Assembly: GCA_964388275.1 (NCBI GenBank)
Contig: CAYLZD010000015.1
Location: 1 to 64,000, forward strand
Direction: 5' to 3'
Length of the DNA: 64,000 nucleotides
Source of the DNA: JARYLZ01 sp964388275
Lineage (GTDB): Bacteria; Bacteroidota; Ignavibacteria; SZUA-365
Part shown: in pieces, positions 27,515 through 35,808 of the stretch
How positions within the stretch are numbered: the stretch's first letter is position 1
How the letters are laid out: the number at the start of each line of letters is the position of its first letter
Translations under genes and position numbers: made by a program
The notes under the pieces: generated by a model
Database searches by the model: none
What the model saw: only the letters and a program-made list of their open reading frames with translations
What the model was told of the DNA's origin: nothing

Positions 27515-29212
27515 TCAATGCCCTACCCAGTTCAAAAACCGCCTCTCGGCCTCATAACTGCCTATCAGCATGAGCACTGCGCCTCTTTCGATCGCATCCT
27601 GCGGACCCGGATTGATACGGATTACCCCATCCGCTTTTATTGCTATGACCGAGCAGCCCGTGTTTTCCCTGATCCCCGAAGCCGCCAGTGTGCTGCCGCG
27701 CAGGGATTCAGGCGCTTCGACCCTGAATACGTTCAGTCCCTCCGCCGGCATGAGTGTTGCCTCGTTTCTGAACAGATTGAAAATGGTGCCCGCGCCGAGA
27801 GACGAGTAGGACATCACAAAGTCGGCGCCAGCTCGGTGCAAGGAAGATACGTTGCGGTCGATGTTAGCCCGGCTGAGTATTTGAATATCGGGCTTCAGGC
27901 TTCTCAAATACTTGGTCAGGTATATGTTTGTGGCGTCATCGTGAGTGGTCAGCAGAGCCGAGGCGGCCTCCTTGATGCCGGCGTTTTCGAGTGTCTGAAT
28001 ATCAGCCGCGTCGCCGAGCACGAATCTGTCATCCTTCGGTTGTCTTTGCGGATTTTTATCCACCATGACGAACTCGATATCGCGTTCCTTGAAGTTCCCT
28101 GCGATTGAGATGCCGACTCGTCCGGCGCCTATTATGATGACCGGCCTGGCGGCTCTGCGCCATATGTGGTACAAGGAATAGACGTCATCGAAGGCGGCGA
28201 TATTCTCCCTGCTTCCTGCGAGAACCAGCGCGCTGTTGGTCTCGATTCTGTTATCCGCGCTCGGGACTTTGAAAAGTCCCTGCTCCCAGATCCCCACGAC
28301 ACTTACTCCGAAATTCTCTCTCAGGCGGCATTCAGCCAGAGTTTTTCCCACTAGCGGCGTTCCGGCGACAGCCGATTGGGCCAGTATCAATCCATCCAAT
28401 TCCGTGATGATGGTGGAACGGCAGTCGCCTCCGACGGTCCACTTCGCGAGAGTGTGGCCCAGCATGTCGTAGATCTGAAGAACCCTGCTGCTGCCGGCCA
28501 TCTGCAGGATGTCTACCGAATGAGGAGAGTCCGCGGTCGTCAGTATCGGGACATGTTCGTTCAACTCGCGTACAGTGAAGGCGATATTGGTGTTTATTTT
28601 ATCGGTATTGGTGGCTACGACGAGAGCTGCCTGATCAACCCGCATTTTTCGGTAGGTCTCAGGATCGTCGATAAATCCGACGGCAACTTTCAATCCCTCG
28701 TCGTGCAGTTCCAGCGCCCGTCTGAGATCCTCGACCACGAGCACGTACCGGCAGCCATGATTTTCGAGCTTCTGCATCAGCGCTTGGGTCACCGGATCGT
28801 AGGAAGTGATTATCACATGACCCCTGATTCCGCCGGGAAGCTCTCTCGGCGTCCGGCTCCGGGATTCGGCCTCCATCCAGGGGACGTAGAAGAAGCGGAT
28901 GAAGCTGAACGGAAAGAGCGTGAGCAGAAAAAGCAAGCCGGTCATCAGCACAGCAATCGAGAAAATGCGTCCCAGATCCGTGTGGAAAGTGATGTCGCCG
29001 AAGCCCAACGTGGACATGACCGTGAGCGTCCAGTAAAGACCGGTAATCCAGGAGTATTCCTTCCCCTCGGAGGCCATCAGGAAGTGGAAACCGATACTGT
29101 ATATTACTATCAGGACCGCCAGTACGACAAGGAATTTCATGAGCACGCGCAGATTTCTTCGGGCGCTCTCGACTTTGATGAAATAACTCAAAATAGACGA
29201 AATGTATCTCAA
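27515..29212 (-). CDS. Potassium channel with two RCK (TrkA-N/TrkA-C) regulatory domains
   Basis: 565 residues; the only upstream start is TTG at 29212 (preceded by GGGAG), and ATG 29140 would cut into the first helix. Residues about 20-110 form a two-helix pore module with the selectivity filter 'TLGFGD' (T-x-G-F-G-D). Residues about 125-330 and 345-565 are two RCK units, each with a Rossmann nucleotide-binding start ('HVIITSYDPVTQALM' and 'PVIIIGAGRVGISIAGN') and a TrkA-C part. This is the Kch/MthK-like arrangement with tandem RCK domains on one chain. It would conduct K+ under ligand or nucleotide control at the inner membrane. Confidence 0.9.
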   Translation of the reverse strand: MRYISSILSYFIKVESARRNLRVLMKFLVVLAVLIVIYSIGFHFLMASEGKEYSWITGLYWTLTVMSTLGFGDITFHTDLGRIFSIAVLMTGLLFLLTLFPFSFIRFFYVPWMEAESRSRTPRELPGGIRGHVIITSYDPVTQALMQKLENHGCRYVLVVEDLRRALELHDEGLKVAVGFIDDPETYRKMRVDQAALVVATNTDKINTNIAFTVRELNEHVPILTTADSPHSVDILQMAGSSRVLQIYDMLGHTLAKWTVGGDCRSTIITELDGLILAQSAVAGTPLVGKTLAECRLRENFGVSVVGIWEQGLFKVPSADNRIETNSALVLAGSRENIAAFDDVYSLYHIWRRAARPVIIIGAGRVGISIAGNFKERDIEFVMVDKNPQRQPKDDRFVLGDAADIQTLENAGIKEAASALLTTHDDATNIYLTKYLRSLKPDIQILSRANIDRNVSSLHRAGADFVMSYSSLGAGTIFNLFRNEATLMPAEGLNVFRVEAPESLRGSTLAASGIRENTGCSVIAIKADGVIRINPGPQDAIERGAVLMLIGSYEAERRFLNWVGH

Positions 29213-29523
29213 GCCGGCGCGCTCCCTGCCTGCTGACAGTCATTAAATAATAGTTGGATCGGTATTGTCGGGTGATCGCTCATGCCGGGCGTTCCAAGGT
29301 ACGAAGCCGCTTCGATAACATCAATCGGGATCGAACTCCGAGAATTCCGTGTCGAACCAGCTCCACGGAGCGGCCGCCGCTTCGGCAAAAACGAAAAAAC
29401 TCGCTGACAAACTCCGAATCTATCCGACCGCCATATACTTGCGCGGGCCCGCGCCTTCCGGTATGTTGTCTTCCGGAAGCCGCAAATGATGAAAATGATC
29501 ACCATAAACGGGGGAGAATTCTC
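29213..29523. other. Intergenic region between the divergent K+ channel and PNGase F-like genes
   Basis: 311 bases without a credible gene. It contains a perfect 14-bp palindrome GCGCGGGCCCGCGC at 29441-29454, immediately followed by two copies of CTTCCGG about 16 bases apart, the second extending into the palindrome CTTCCGGAAG. These could be regulator sites for either gene. A GGGGGAG ribosome site precedes 29524. No promoter stands out clearly. Confidence 0.5.
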
Positions 29524-31410
29524 ATGAAAGCGTTCTCGACCATGATCAGAGGATTGATTCTGTTTGTGTTCACTTCGATGATGGCGTATTCGGGTCCGGG
29601 CGACACCGTGGTCGTGCAGACTTTCGACTTTTCCCAGAGGGCGCCTTATGAGGGCAAGTTCCTGTTCCCGGAGAAATCGGTCGGCTTCGAGAAAATACTC
29701 ATGTGCTATAAACTGAAGTGCAATCCCGAGCAGAGTCCGGCCTGCGGAGAGTGGGATTACCTGACTTACACATACCTTTACGAGCATACGGGACGGTTCG
29801 ACTCGACCGGCAAGGAAATCCTGATTCGTTACGAACTCGGCCGTTTCATTACTCCATACGGCATCGGTCTCGATCTGGGCGAGGGTTGGACTTGGATTTA
29901 TGATGTGACGGATTTCCGACCGTTGCTTTGCGATTCCGTCCATTTGACCGCCGGCAACTGGCAGGAACTGCTCGACCTCAAATTCTTGATGATAGAAGGC
30001 TCTCCGCCGCGCGATGTGGTCAGAGTGGAAAATGTCTGGAACGGGGATTTCGCTCTCAACCGCTTCGCTGAACAGGTGCGGAGTAAAACTCTGTCGCTGG
30101 ATCCCTCTGCCGAATCTTTCAGACTCAAGGTGACGACCACCGGTCATCAATTCAGCAATGCAACCAACTGTGCCGAATTCTGTCCCAAAATACATAGCGT
30201 GGACGTCGCCGGCATAACAGGTTTTTCCTGGCAGATACTGCAGGAATGTGCGATGAATCCGCTGTATCCGCAGGGTGGGACCTGGATTTACGACAGAGCC
30301 GGCTGGTGCCCCGGCATGCCGGCTGCCACCAGGAATTTGGAACTCACGCCCTTCGTGACCGGCTCCACCTTAAACATCGACTACAACGCGGAATACGATG
30401 ATTTCGGAAACTACGTCGTTGAATCGCAGTTGATTTCCTATGGGCCGGCCAAATTCAGGACCGATGCATCAATTCTGGATATTATCACACCGAGCTCCTA
30501 CGAAATCCATCGGCGGTACAATCCGACTTGTACGCGGCAGCGAATCCTGATTCGGAACAACGGCAAGGATACTCTGACCTCCCTGAAGGTGACCTACGGC
30601 CCGATCGGAGGGAACAGCAACAGCTGGAACTGGACAGGTAAGCTGTCATTCCTCGAGGAGGCCGAGATAACGCTTCCCGCGTTTGATTGGGGAAACTGGA
30701 GCGGTCCGAATCGATATGTGGCAACCCTGTCGCAACCAAATGGTGTGGAAGATGAATATCCATACAACAACTCGCTCTCAACTGATTTTCAAACCGTCGA
30801 CGTATACAACAAAAATCTGATTGTAGTCATGCGGACCAACAACGCAGCTTCGGAAACCTGGTACGAGGTGAAAGACGCCGATGGCGCTCAGGTGCTGGTC
30901 CGAAGCGGATTCGCAAACAACGGCATATTCCGAGACACACTGCGCCTCGCGCCGGGCTGCTACGACTTCATACTTCACGATACAGGCGATGACGGACTTT
31001 CGTTCTGGGCAAACAGTGACGGCTCCGGGTATCTGCAGTTTCGACTCCAGGGCGGTTCGCTCTGGAAATCTCTGAATGCGGATTTCGGCAAGGAGACGCG
31101 TTATTCTTTCCGGATCGATCCAGTAAGCACGGCCGAATTCCCGTCTGTACCGGAAGATTTCGAAGCGTATCCGAATCCAACCGCCCGCGATATTGTCATC
31201 AGTTTCAAACAGGACGTGCCGCTGACCATGTCAGTCCACTTGACGGACATGGCCGGACGCATTGTCAAACGCCTTCCCCAGAGAGAATTCGGCCCGGGCC
31301 GAAATATTTTGACGATTCCGGTTGAAGACCTCGCTCCTGCTTCGTATATTCTGCATGTAGAAAGAGCCGGCCGGCCATCTCAGCGGGTGCAAATTCGGAT
31401 AGTCCGCTGA
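29524..31410 (+). CDS. Secreted PNGase F-like (peptide-N-glycosidase F) protein with T9SS sorting domain
   Basis: 628 residues from ATG 29524 (GGAG upstream); the open frame extends 270 bases further 5' but that part has no coding character. Residues 1-24 are a signal peptide. The two-part PNGase F jelly-roll is recognisable: 'CGEWDYLTYTYLYEHTG' (Trp77-Asp78 aligns with the catalytic W-D of PNGase F), 'TTTGHQFSNATNCAEFC' (204-220, with a Glu in the active-site region) and 'GGTWIYDRAGWCPGM'. A second beta domain (about 400-545) and a T9SS type A tail ('AYPNPTARDIVISF', 'LTDMAGRIVKRL', 'APASYILHV') follow. It is predicted to release N-glycans from glycoproteins outside the cell, if the active site is intact. 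Confidence 0.88.
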   Translation: MKAFSTMIRGLILFVFTSMMAYSGPGDTVVVQTFDFSQRAPYEGKFLFPEKSVGFEKILMCYKLKCNPEQSPACGEWDYLTYTYLYEHTGRFDSTGKEILIRYELGRFITPYGIGLDLGEGWTWIYDVTDFRPLLCDSVHLTAGNWQELLDLKFLMIEGSPPRDVVRVENVWNGDFALNRFAEQVRSKTLSLDPSAESFRLKVTTTGHQFSNATNCAEFCPKIHSVDVAGITGFSWQILQECAMNPLYPQGGTWIYDRAGWCPGMPAATRNLELTPFVTGSTLNIDYNAEYDDFGNYVVESQLISYGPAKFRTDASILDIITPSSYEIHRRYNPTCTRQRILIRNNGKDTLTSLKVTYGPIGGNSNSWNWTGKLSFLEEAEITLPAFDWGNWSGPNRYVATLSQPNGVEDEYPYNNSLSTDFQTVDVYNKNLIVVMRTNNAASETWYEVKDADGAQVLVRSGFANNGIFRDTLRLAPGCYDFILHDTGDDGLSFWANSDGSGYLQFRLQGGSLWKSLNADFGKETRYSFRIDPVSTAEFPSVPEDFEAYPNPTARDIVISFKQDVPLTMSVHLTDMAGRIVKRLPQREFGPGRNILTIPVEDLAPASYILHVERAGRPSQRVQIRIVR

Positions 31411-31549
31411 ACGATCCCGGATCGCGACAGGCGGCCAGGCCTCTAAAGCCCTTAATTTCAGAATCACGTTTTTTCAGAGCCAGGCGGGCATTTCCCGCGC
31501 GGAATTTATCCGCGGACGGGAACAATATTTTGTCACCGCGCGTATAGTT
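31411..31549. other. Intergenic segment downstream of the PNGase F-like gene
   Basis: Non-coding. Two short hairpins follow one another at about 31485-31517: GCGGG/CCCGC, then GCGG/CCGC around an AT loop. They may end the upstream transcript, though no T-tract follows. A possible -10 element TATAGT lies at 31543-31548, just before the structured RNA. Confidence 0.4.
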
Positions 31550-31629
31550 ACAAGCTGCGCTTAAAGCAGTGGAAGGGAAAAGACGGCAAGGTCCGGACCT
31601 CCCGTCGACTTTGAAGAAACAAGCTGCAT

Positions 31630-31706
31630 TGGAAAAAGCTGCTTCACCCCAACCATCTCTTCTTAGATCCTACCTGCACTAAGGCACCTCGAAGCAGCTT
31701 TTTCCA
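31630..31706 (+). repeat. Perfect 16-bp inverted repeat with 45-base loop
   Basis: TGGAAAAAGCTGCTTC at 31630-31645 is exactly complementary to 31691-31706. The pairing is too long for chance at this distance and forms the central stem of the candidate RNA. Confidence 0.9.
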
Positions 31707-31712
31707 TTCATT

Positions 31713-31740
31713 AAGCCGTCCCTAAAGGACGGCTTTTTTT
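31713..31740 (+). terminator. Intrinsic terminator at the end of the structured RNA, before comF
   Basis: Stem AAGCCGTCC / GGACGGCTT (9 bp) with loop CTAAA, followed by seven T. It is located directly upstream of the comF ribosome-binding site (GGAGG at 31743). Confidence 0.9.
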
Positions 31741-31754
31741 CTGGAGGATATTCG

Positions 31755-32543
31755 ATGCAAAAGAATTCCCGCGCGAAATCCGGGTTCGTGGCCGCCATCA
31801 ATGATTGCCATCCGCGTTACAGGCGCATATTGGGGCGTGCAGCCATGCGTTGCGCTGAACCTGTTCTCGATTTTTTGTATCCGCCCCGCTGCCTGGTTTG
31901 TGATGCGCCGATCGTCGCCGCAGATGTTTTGTGCGGCTTCTGTATGGCTGATCTTCATGCTGTTCCGGCCACGCGCGAGGAAGCCCTCATCGCTCTGTCT
32001 TCGCTGACTTACCGGGCCGATGTGTCCACAATGTATGTGGGTTTCGAATTCGAGCCGGGCACGGGAATAGCGGAGAGCATTCATTCGATGAAATACAGAG
32101 GATTGCACAGGGTGGCATTCTGGCTCGGACGCATACTCGGCGAGCGTTGTCACGGATCGCCGCTGCTCGACGGGGAACCCGTTCTGACACCGGTGCCGCT
32201 TCATAGAGTCAAGCGGATCGAACGCGGATACAACCAGGCCGAAATGATCAGCCGTGGATTTTCTCATGAGACAGGCCTGCTTGTGTGCGGCGCCGCATTG
32301 CGCCGGGAGCGTTACACTCAATCTCAAGCCGCCATGCGCCTCGATCAGAAAGCGCGCAGGACCAATACTCTGGATGCTTTCACCGTGAATTACGACGCGC
32401 TACCTCTGCTTCGGAAGCGCGGTGTCGTCTTAGTCGACGATTTGATAACCACCGGTTCCACGATGAGCGATTGCGCCATGGTTCTCCGGGAACACGGCGT
32501 GTCCGATATCAGACTTCTCGCTGTCGCCAGACCGCCGCGGTGA
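31755..32543 (+). CDS. comF: ComF-family phosphoribosyltransferase-like protein
   Basis: 262 residues. The N-terminal four-cysteine knuckle 'PPRCLVCDAPIVAADVLCGFC' is the ComF zinc-binding 'double zinc ribbon'. The middle has 'IAESIHSMKYRG', 'VLTPVPLHRVKRIERGYNQAE' and the C-terminal PRPP-binding loop 'VVLVDDLITTGSTMSDC'. ComF (GntX) is needed for DNA uptake in competent bacteria. About 40 N-terminal residues precede the zinc knuckle, longer than usual. The start at 31755 has GGAGG 7 bases upstream and follows the terminator by only 14 bases. Confidence 0.92.
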   Translation: MQKNSRAKSGFVAAINDCHPRYRRILGRAAMRCAEPVLDFLYPPRCLVCDAPIVAADVLCGFCMADLHAVPATREEALIALSSLTYRADVSTMYVGFEFEPGTGIAESIHSMKYRGLHRVAFWLGRILGERCHGSPLLDGEPVLTPVPLHRVKRIERGYNQAEMISRGFSHETGLLVCGAALRRERYTQSQAAMRLDQKARRTNTLDAFTVNYDALPLLRKRGVVLVDDLITTGSTMSDCAMVLREHGVSDIRLLAVARPPR

Positions 32544-32638
32544 TGGACGGGGTCGGCCGCGGCTCTGTTGAGGATGATGCCGGATGCCGTCACGGGTCCC
32601 TTCTCCGGGTGCGATGTGAAGAGGATCTCGACGGCACG

Positions 32639-33475
32639 TCAATGGTATACGAAGACGGGTATCGTTCCGTCGTTGATGATGCTTTCAGTCACGCTGCCGA
32701 AAATTCGCTCCGCAAGCCCTTTGTAAAAGGGCGCGCCCAGAATAACGAGAGCCGGCGCCATTTCCCTTGCCGTTTCGAGTATCACTTCGGCAGGGCTGCC
32801 GGTTCGCACCAGCAAACGGGGCGACACACCGTGAGCATGCAGGTATGCCTCGGCCTTTTCGAGATGGGTTTTTTGTCTTTCATATTCGGAACTCACGCAG
32901 AGGAGATTCATGCCAATGTCGAGCGGAAGGTCGGGCGTCACCCGGATATATGCCTGCAGCGCCCTCGCAGCCCCGTATGTGCCGTCATAGGCGACGATGA
33001 CGTTGCGCGGCAGATCGAGATTCTCAGGAACCGCCACTACCGGACACACCGGGTGTTTGAAAAGCTCGCGCAGAGTGTTGTCCGCTTCAGCGGATGGAGA
33101 ACCGAGGAAATATGTTCGAAGCCCGACAATGATCAGATCCGCCGTTTTTCCTTCTTCGAGCAAACCCTCGGCGGGCAGCCCTGAATGAATTATGTCCTCG
33201 CAGGCCACTCCCTCGGCCTCACAGGCTTTCCGGAAATCGGCGATCAGTCGTTCCGCCCTCAACTTTGCTTCGGCGAGAAGCCTGCCGGCGTTTTCGTGCG
33301 ATAAATGAAGCGCCCCTGGATAAGCGCCCACGTCTATCTGCTCGATCACCGGCTGATCGATTACGCTGACGCCGATCAGTGTGGCGTCGTAATGAAGGGC
33401 GCGGCGCAGAGCGAGTTGCAAAGCGCCTCGTGAATGCGAGGATCCGTCCAGACCGACGACTATTCGTTTGCTCAT
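32639..33475 (-). CDS. Tandem universal stress protein (two UspA domains)
   Basis: 278 residues made of two UspA-like domains (about 1-140 and 150-278). The first begins 'RIVVGLDGSSHSRGALQLAL'; its distal ATP loop is reduced to 'IVGLRTYFLGS'. The second ends 'LVILGAPFYKGLAERIFGSVTESIINDGTIPVFVY', retaining the final G-S but lacking the second glycine of the G-x2-G-x9-G-(S/T) motif. ATP binding is therefore doubtful or altered in both halves. The protein is probably cytoplasmic and stress-responsive. It is convergent with comF and divergent from the small Cys protein, across a 398-base region. Confidence 0.9.
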   Translation of the reverse strand: MSKRIVVGLDGSSHSRGALQLALRRALHYDATLIGVSVIDQPVIEQIDVGAYPGALHLSHENAGRLLAEAKLRAERLIADFRKACEAEGVACEDIIHSGLPAEGLLEEGKTADLIIVGLRTYFLGSPSAEADNTLRELFKHPVCPVVAVPENLDLPRNVIVAYDGTYGAARALQAYIRVTPDLPLDIGMNLLCVSSEYERQKTHLEKAEAYLHAHGVSPRLLVRTGSPAEVILETAREMAPALVILGAPFYKGLAERIFGSVTESIINDGTIPVFVYH

Positions 33476-33873
33476 GCTGCACCTCTGTTATCGATGTTTG
33501 GTATTGAATGCATACTGTGAGTCCGCAACGTCCGTCACGGCGACGGATGGCGTATGTGGCATGCGTAATTTCGAATAATTGAATATACGAAGGGGAAATT
33601 TCATTTCCGCATTACATTCATGGAATCGTGCCGAGTCGAGCCGAATTTCCGGATAACCGAAACAAAGGTCGGCGGCGTTCAAACAAACACTTTTTCTTCG
33701 GCTTTACTTTGTCCCGTCTTTTTCCAACATTGCCGCATGATCCGGGGATACGGCCGGATCGGAGCGCGACAAAACACCGACCGCAGGAGATCGATAGGCC
33801 GGTTCAGCGTTACGGTATTAATCAATCTGAGATATCAGCATTTGAGAAATTTTTATCCGGAGGACGATGGCCT
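33476..33873. other. 398-base intergenic region between divergent usp and small Cys-protein genes
   Basis: No credible gene. Two inverted repeats are visible: a hairpin with 5-bp core CCGTC/GACGG (33531-33549), and GATCCGG/CCGGATC separated by 8 bases (about 33738-33759). The latter precedes the gene at 33874. The middle is AT-rich (33560-33620), as expected for divergent promoters, but I cannot assign one firmly. Confidence 0.45.
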
Positions 33874-34200
33874 ATGTCTGTTTACAGGTCCGAAAAGGAC
33901 TTCCTGCAGTCGCTGAAACGTTTCAACGCTCTTTCTTCGAAGAAGTATGCATGGCATACGGGGGTTTCCGAAAAGGAGCACACTTGTGCTTTCGGTCACG
34001 TCATTGCGCCGGAAACACTGTATTTCAAGAAACCTCTCGACATGGAAGGGGAGAAGAAAATACGAGTCTGCAAAACGTGCATGAAGAAAATGGTTTATTT
34101 CACTGTGGATGCGGACTCGCACGCCCGGGAAGTCACCGAACACCTGTATCGCAAGCACAATCCGCCTGTTTCCAAACTGGCGGACATGTCGCAGCACTGA
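33874..34200 (+). CDS. Small protein with C-x3-H...C-x2-C metal-site pattern, unknown function
   Basis: 108 residues from ATG 33874, chosen because GGAGG lies 10 bases upstream; the frame is open further 5' without coding character. The sequence is basic and contains 'TCAFGHVIAPETLYF' followed 29 residues later by 'VCKTCMKKMVYF'. The C-x3-H/C-x2-C arrangement suggests a zinc ribbon or treble-clef-like site. No signal peptide. I do not recognise the family. It sits 50 bases before the symporter on the same strand, across a GC-rich hairpin, so it may be cotranscribed with it. A second frame starting at ATG 33867 overlaps it but looks like a shadow. Confidence 0.68.
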   Translation: MSVYRSEKDFLQSLKRFNALSSKKYAWHTGVSEKEHTCAFGHVIAPETLYFKKPLDMEGEKKIRVCKTCMKKMVYFTVDADSHAREVTEHLYRKHNPPVSKLADMSQH

Positions 34201-34250
34201 GACGGAACGGGTGATACGCCGGGCGGCGCCCGGGCCGCTGAATTTGCCCG

Positions 34251-35645
34251 ATGCGATTTACCGTCGTTGACTGGATTATCCTGGCCTCATACGGCGGCTT
34301 GCTTCTTCTGACGGGTCTCAGAGCCGCGAGGCGCAGCCGCAGCAGCGCAGAGGAATACATACTCAGCGGCAGGAGATTGACGCTGCCGGGATTCGTCGCG
34401 ACGCTCGTGGCGACCTGGTACGGGGGCATACTGGGCGTTGGAGAGTATTCTTACCGGTACGGCATCTCCAATTGGGTGATATTCGGCGCTCCGTATTACG
34501 TTTTCGCCGTTTTTTTTGCGCTGTTTCTGGCGCGCAGAGTCCGGGATTCCATGGCGGTGACGATACCGGATCAGTTGGGCAGGCATTACGGAAAGAGCGC
34601 TGCGTTATCCGGTTCGGTTCTTGTGTTCTTCATCAGCAGTCCGGCGCCGTACGTGCTCATGCAGGCGGTGCTCCTTCAGACGCTCACCGGTTGGGATCTT
34701 GTGCCTTGTCTTCTGCTTGGATCAGCAGCGTCAATCGTCTCTCTTCTCGCCGGCGGTTTCCATTCAGTGGTCCGTATGGACAAGGTGCAGTTCGCGCTCA
34801 TGTTCATTGGCTTCGCCATGCTTCTGGCGTTTCTTGTCCCGAGACATGGCTTCGGCATATTTTTCGCTTCCGATTTTCCCGGCATCCTTCTGACTTTCAC
34901 AGGAGGGAATTCCTGGCAGTTCCTCGTAGTCTGGTTTTTCATTGCTCTTTGGACTCTGGTGTCTCCGCAATTTCATCAGCTTACATTGAGCGCCGCCTCG
35001 CCCGGCGTAGCGCGGCGAGGCATTCTTCTATCGGTGGTCTTCTGGTTCGTGTTCGATGGAATGACGACATTGTCGGGACTGTACGCCCGCGCTCTGTTGC
35101 CGGGGCTTGAGCAAGCGGCGACAGCTTATCCGATGTTAGCGGAACTTGTGCTGCCGCCTGTCGCAAAAGCCCTTTTTTTTCTTGGCATGCTCGCAACCGT
35201 AATGTCGACGACCGATGGGCTCGCATTCATCTCGGCTGCCGCCATCGGCCGGGACCTGCTGGCTCGGCTATCCGGCCGCGACGACGACCGATCGGTCAAG
35301 CGCGGGACTCGCATCGGGATCGCTCTGACTTTCTCGACCGCCATCGCCGCTGCGATGATATTCCCGTCGGTGGTTCAGCTTTGGTACGTAATCGGCACGC
35401 TTTTCATTCCGGCGCTGTTGCTGCCGTTGCTTGCCACATACTCCTCTCGGGCTCGCGTTTCGCCGCCGTACACGTTGGCAGCGATGGCCTTCGGCTTGCT
35501 GCCGGCGCTTGCGGCATTTGCATGGGGGATGCTTCACGCCGTGGACGGTGTGCCGGATTATCCACTCGGCATCGAGCCGATGTACATCGGCCTGTCGGCA
35601 TCGACTTTTCCATATCTGGCCGGCCTGCTGAAAAAATGCGCATAA
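34251..35645 (+). CDS. Sodium:solute symporter (SSS) family transporter
   Basis: 464 residues with about 12 hydrophobic helices. The N-terminal 'DWIILASYGGLLLLTGLRAARRSRSSAEEYILSGRRLTLPGFVATLVATWYGG' has the SSS layout: first helix, the 'EEY.L.GR.L' loop, and a Na+-site helix. 'FLGMLATVMSTTDGLAFISAAAIGRDLL' corresponds to the conserved helix-9 Na+-binding segment with Ser-Thr. The substrate cannot be told from sequence; the family moves sugars, prolines, carboxylates and others. It is at the short end of the family. The stop is close to a run of genes with no obvious shared transport role. Confidence 0.88.
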   Translation: MRFTVVDWIILASYGGLLLLTGLRAARRSRSSAEEYILSGRRLTLPGFVATLVATWYGGILGVGEYSYRYGISNWVIFGAPYYVFAVFFALFLARRVRDSMAVTIPDQLGRHYGKSAALSGSVLVFFISSPAPYVLMQAVLLQTLTGWDLVPCLLLGSAASIVSLLAGGFHSVVRMDKVQFALMFIGFAMLLAFLVPRHGFGIFFASDFPGILLTFTGGNSWQFLVVWFFIALWTLVSPQFHQLTLSAASPGVARRGILLSVVFWFVFDGMTTLSGLYARALLPGLEQAATAYPMLAELVLPPVAKALFFLGMLATVMSTTDGLAFISAAAIGRDLLARLSGRDDDRSVKRGTRIGIALTFSTAIAAAMIFPSVVQLWYVIGTLFIPALLLPLLATYSSRARVSPPYTLAAMAFGLLPALAAFAWGMLHAVDGVPDYPLGIEPMYIGLSASTFPYLAGLLKKCA

Positions 35646-35808
35646 AACCCGATCTGACTGATGCCCTCCGCTCATTCCGCGCGGCTGCTGATCCGCCGGG
35701 GAACGGCGCGAAGCGTTTCCGATGTTTGGTATGAATGTGCCCATTTGCCGATGACAATTCGGTGCCAAGCACTGCAACCGCGGTTATGAAAAGCTCGGAG
35801 CGTGACGA

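Larger units (their letters stand above)
31550..31740 (+). ncRNA. Candidate structured RNA (small RNA or attenuator leader) upstream of comF
   Basis: About 190 bases with three strong stems and no open frame. Stem 1 (31582-31606) has outer GACGG/CCGTC enclosing AGGT-CCGG-ACCT. Stem 2 is a perfect 16-bp inverted repeat (31630-31645 with 31691-31706) around a 45-base loop. Stem 3 is an intrinsic terminator (31713-31740). AAGCTGC occurs three times (31552, 31621, 31636) and its complement GCAGCTT once (31694-31700), so alternative pairings compete. The terminator ends 14 bases before the comF start and just upstream of its GGAGG. It is either an independent sRNA or a leader that attenuates comF. 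I could not match it to 6S, SRP, RNase P or tmRNA. Confidence 0.55.

Noticed and set aside
31550..31740. 6S RNA, SRP RNA, tmRNA or RNase P RNA
   Set aside because: Size fits 6S, but I see no symmetric central bubble; the GGTCCGGA-like string is part of a self-complementary hairpin, not the SRP loop; no tmRNA TTCAAAT arm or CCA end is present.
33867..34214. Alternative 115-residue frame starting at ATG 33867, also near GGAGG
   Set aside because: The frame from 33874 has more protein-like composition and a metal-site pattern.
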